A stretch of DNA of 6,541 nt from Lentisphaeria bacterium. GTDB lineage: Bacteria; Verrucomicrobiota; Lentisphaeria; Oligosphaerales; JAFGRS01. The position numbers were made by a program, and so were the translations under genes. Below are positions 6,420-6,541 of this stretch, in pieces; the stretch's first letter is position 1; each line of letters starts with the position of its first letter. The notes beneath the pieces are model-generated. The model worked only from the letters and a program-made list of their open reading frames with translations. It did not search any database and was not told where the DNA came from. The stretch is taken from the NCBI GenBank assembly GCA_016935045.1, contig JAFGRS010000237.1, forward strand, positions 1 through 6,541, read 5' to 3'.

Positions 6420-6459
6420 GTTTTCCGGACACCGCCAAGGCTGCGGACGTTCGGAAAAC
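6420..6459 (+). repeat. 40-base two-tier hairpin
   Basis: The outer arms are GTTTTCCGGA (6420-6429) and TTCGGAAAAC (6450-6459), pairing over 10 bp with one G-T wobble in the plus-strand RNA (a C-A mismatch in the minus-strand RNA). After C6430-G6449 and a small internal loop, a 4-bp inner stem CCGC/GCGG closes a 7-base loop. The outer arms' A/T tract stands out in the GC-rich surroundings. The wobble implies that, if it acts as RNA, the plus strand folds better. It may be a REP-like dispersed element. Confidence 0.6.
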
Positions 6460-6470
6460 GGTGCCCCGGC

Positions 6471-6500
6471 CGGGCATCGCGGGCTCCAGTGTGGGAGGCG
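6471..6500 (+). repeat. Dispersed repeat, copy 3 (30 bp, inverted relative to copy 2)
   Basis: The plus strand begins with the core CGGGCATCGCGGGCT and ends TGTGGGAGGCG. It is 29/30 identical to the minus strand of copy 2, 3894 bases away, and shares the 15-base core with copy 1. Immediately left is the palindrome CCCGGCCGGG. Confidence 0.85.
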
Positions 6501-6541
6501 GTCTCTCGCAGAACCTGAGCTTTGTCGAAGGTCGACCGGCG

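Larger units (their letters stand above)
6277..6541. other. Leader region upstream of the glycosidase, hairpin-rich, no gene
   Basis: This 265-base stretch holds three hairpins (6342-6356, 6394-6412, 6420-6459), a T6 run on the minus strand (6321-6326), the 10-bp palindrome CCCGGCCGGG (6465-6474) and repeat copy 3. The best -10-like hexamer I see is TACATT on the minus strand near 6377-6382, without a fitting -35. The glycosidase promoter must lie here or further right, but I could not locate it. Confidence 0.6.

Noticed and set aside
6277..6477. 67-residue N-terminal extension of the glycosidase from the ATG at 6477
   Set aside because: It would bury the signal peptide in the interior, passes through a two-tier hairpin and repeat, and lacks the ribosome site that the ATG at 6276 has.
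2547..6500. Composite transposon with 30-bp terminal inverted repeats
   Set aside because: There is no transposase or target-site duplication visible, and a third copy of the repeat lies outside the bracket. Kept as a finding about dispersed repeats only.

Overview
The window is GC-rich bacterial DNA. It carries three complete or partial genes, all on the minus strand, so transcription runs from right to left. The organism is probably a member of the PVC group (Lentisphaerota, Kiritimatiellota or Verrucomicrobiota) or something similar. Three features suggest this: a large multidomain secreted glycoside hydrolase of the style common there, a stand-alone pseudopilin with the FTLIELLVVIAIIAILA start and the cysteine pattern of the pilin-like proteins abundant in those phyla, and repeat-rich GC intergenic DNA. 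This is inference from protein style; no marker gene is present.

Layout, in the direction of transcription. Positions 6541-6277 are a non-coding leader with three hairpins and one copy of a dispersed repeat. Positions 6276-2650 encode a 1208-residue exported clan GH-A type glycoside hydrolase with two N-terminal carbohydrate-binding-like modules, Ig-like modules and a C-terminal CBM9-like module. Positions 2649-2101 are a 549-base intergenic region holding two more copies of the dispersed repeat, four perfect GC hairpins and a degenerate 9-bp tandem repeat. Positions 2100-1378 encode a 240-residue pseudopilin. After a 229-base gap, positions 1148-1 encode the first 382 residues of a lipoprotein secretin that continues off the left edge. 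This last gene has no stop in the window.

The secretin would form an outer-membrane channel, the pseudopilin is the kind of subunit that works with such a channel in type II secretion or type IV pilus-like machines, and the glycosidase is a plausible exported enzyme. Whether they really work together is inference: the gaps (549 and 229 bases) are too long to prove one operon.

The long plus-strand reading frames are antisense shadows produced by high GC. I found no RNA gene, CRISPR array, transposase or integrase. The least explained part is the intergenic DNA: a 30-bp sequence occurs in inverted orientation on both sides of the glycosidase (29 of 30 identical), accompanied by clusters of hairpins.
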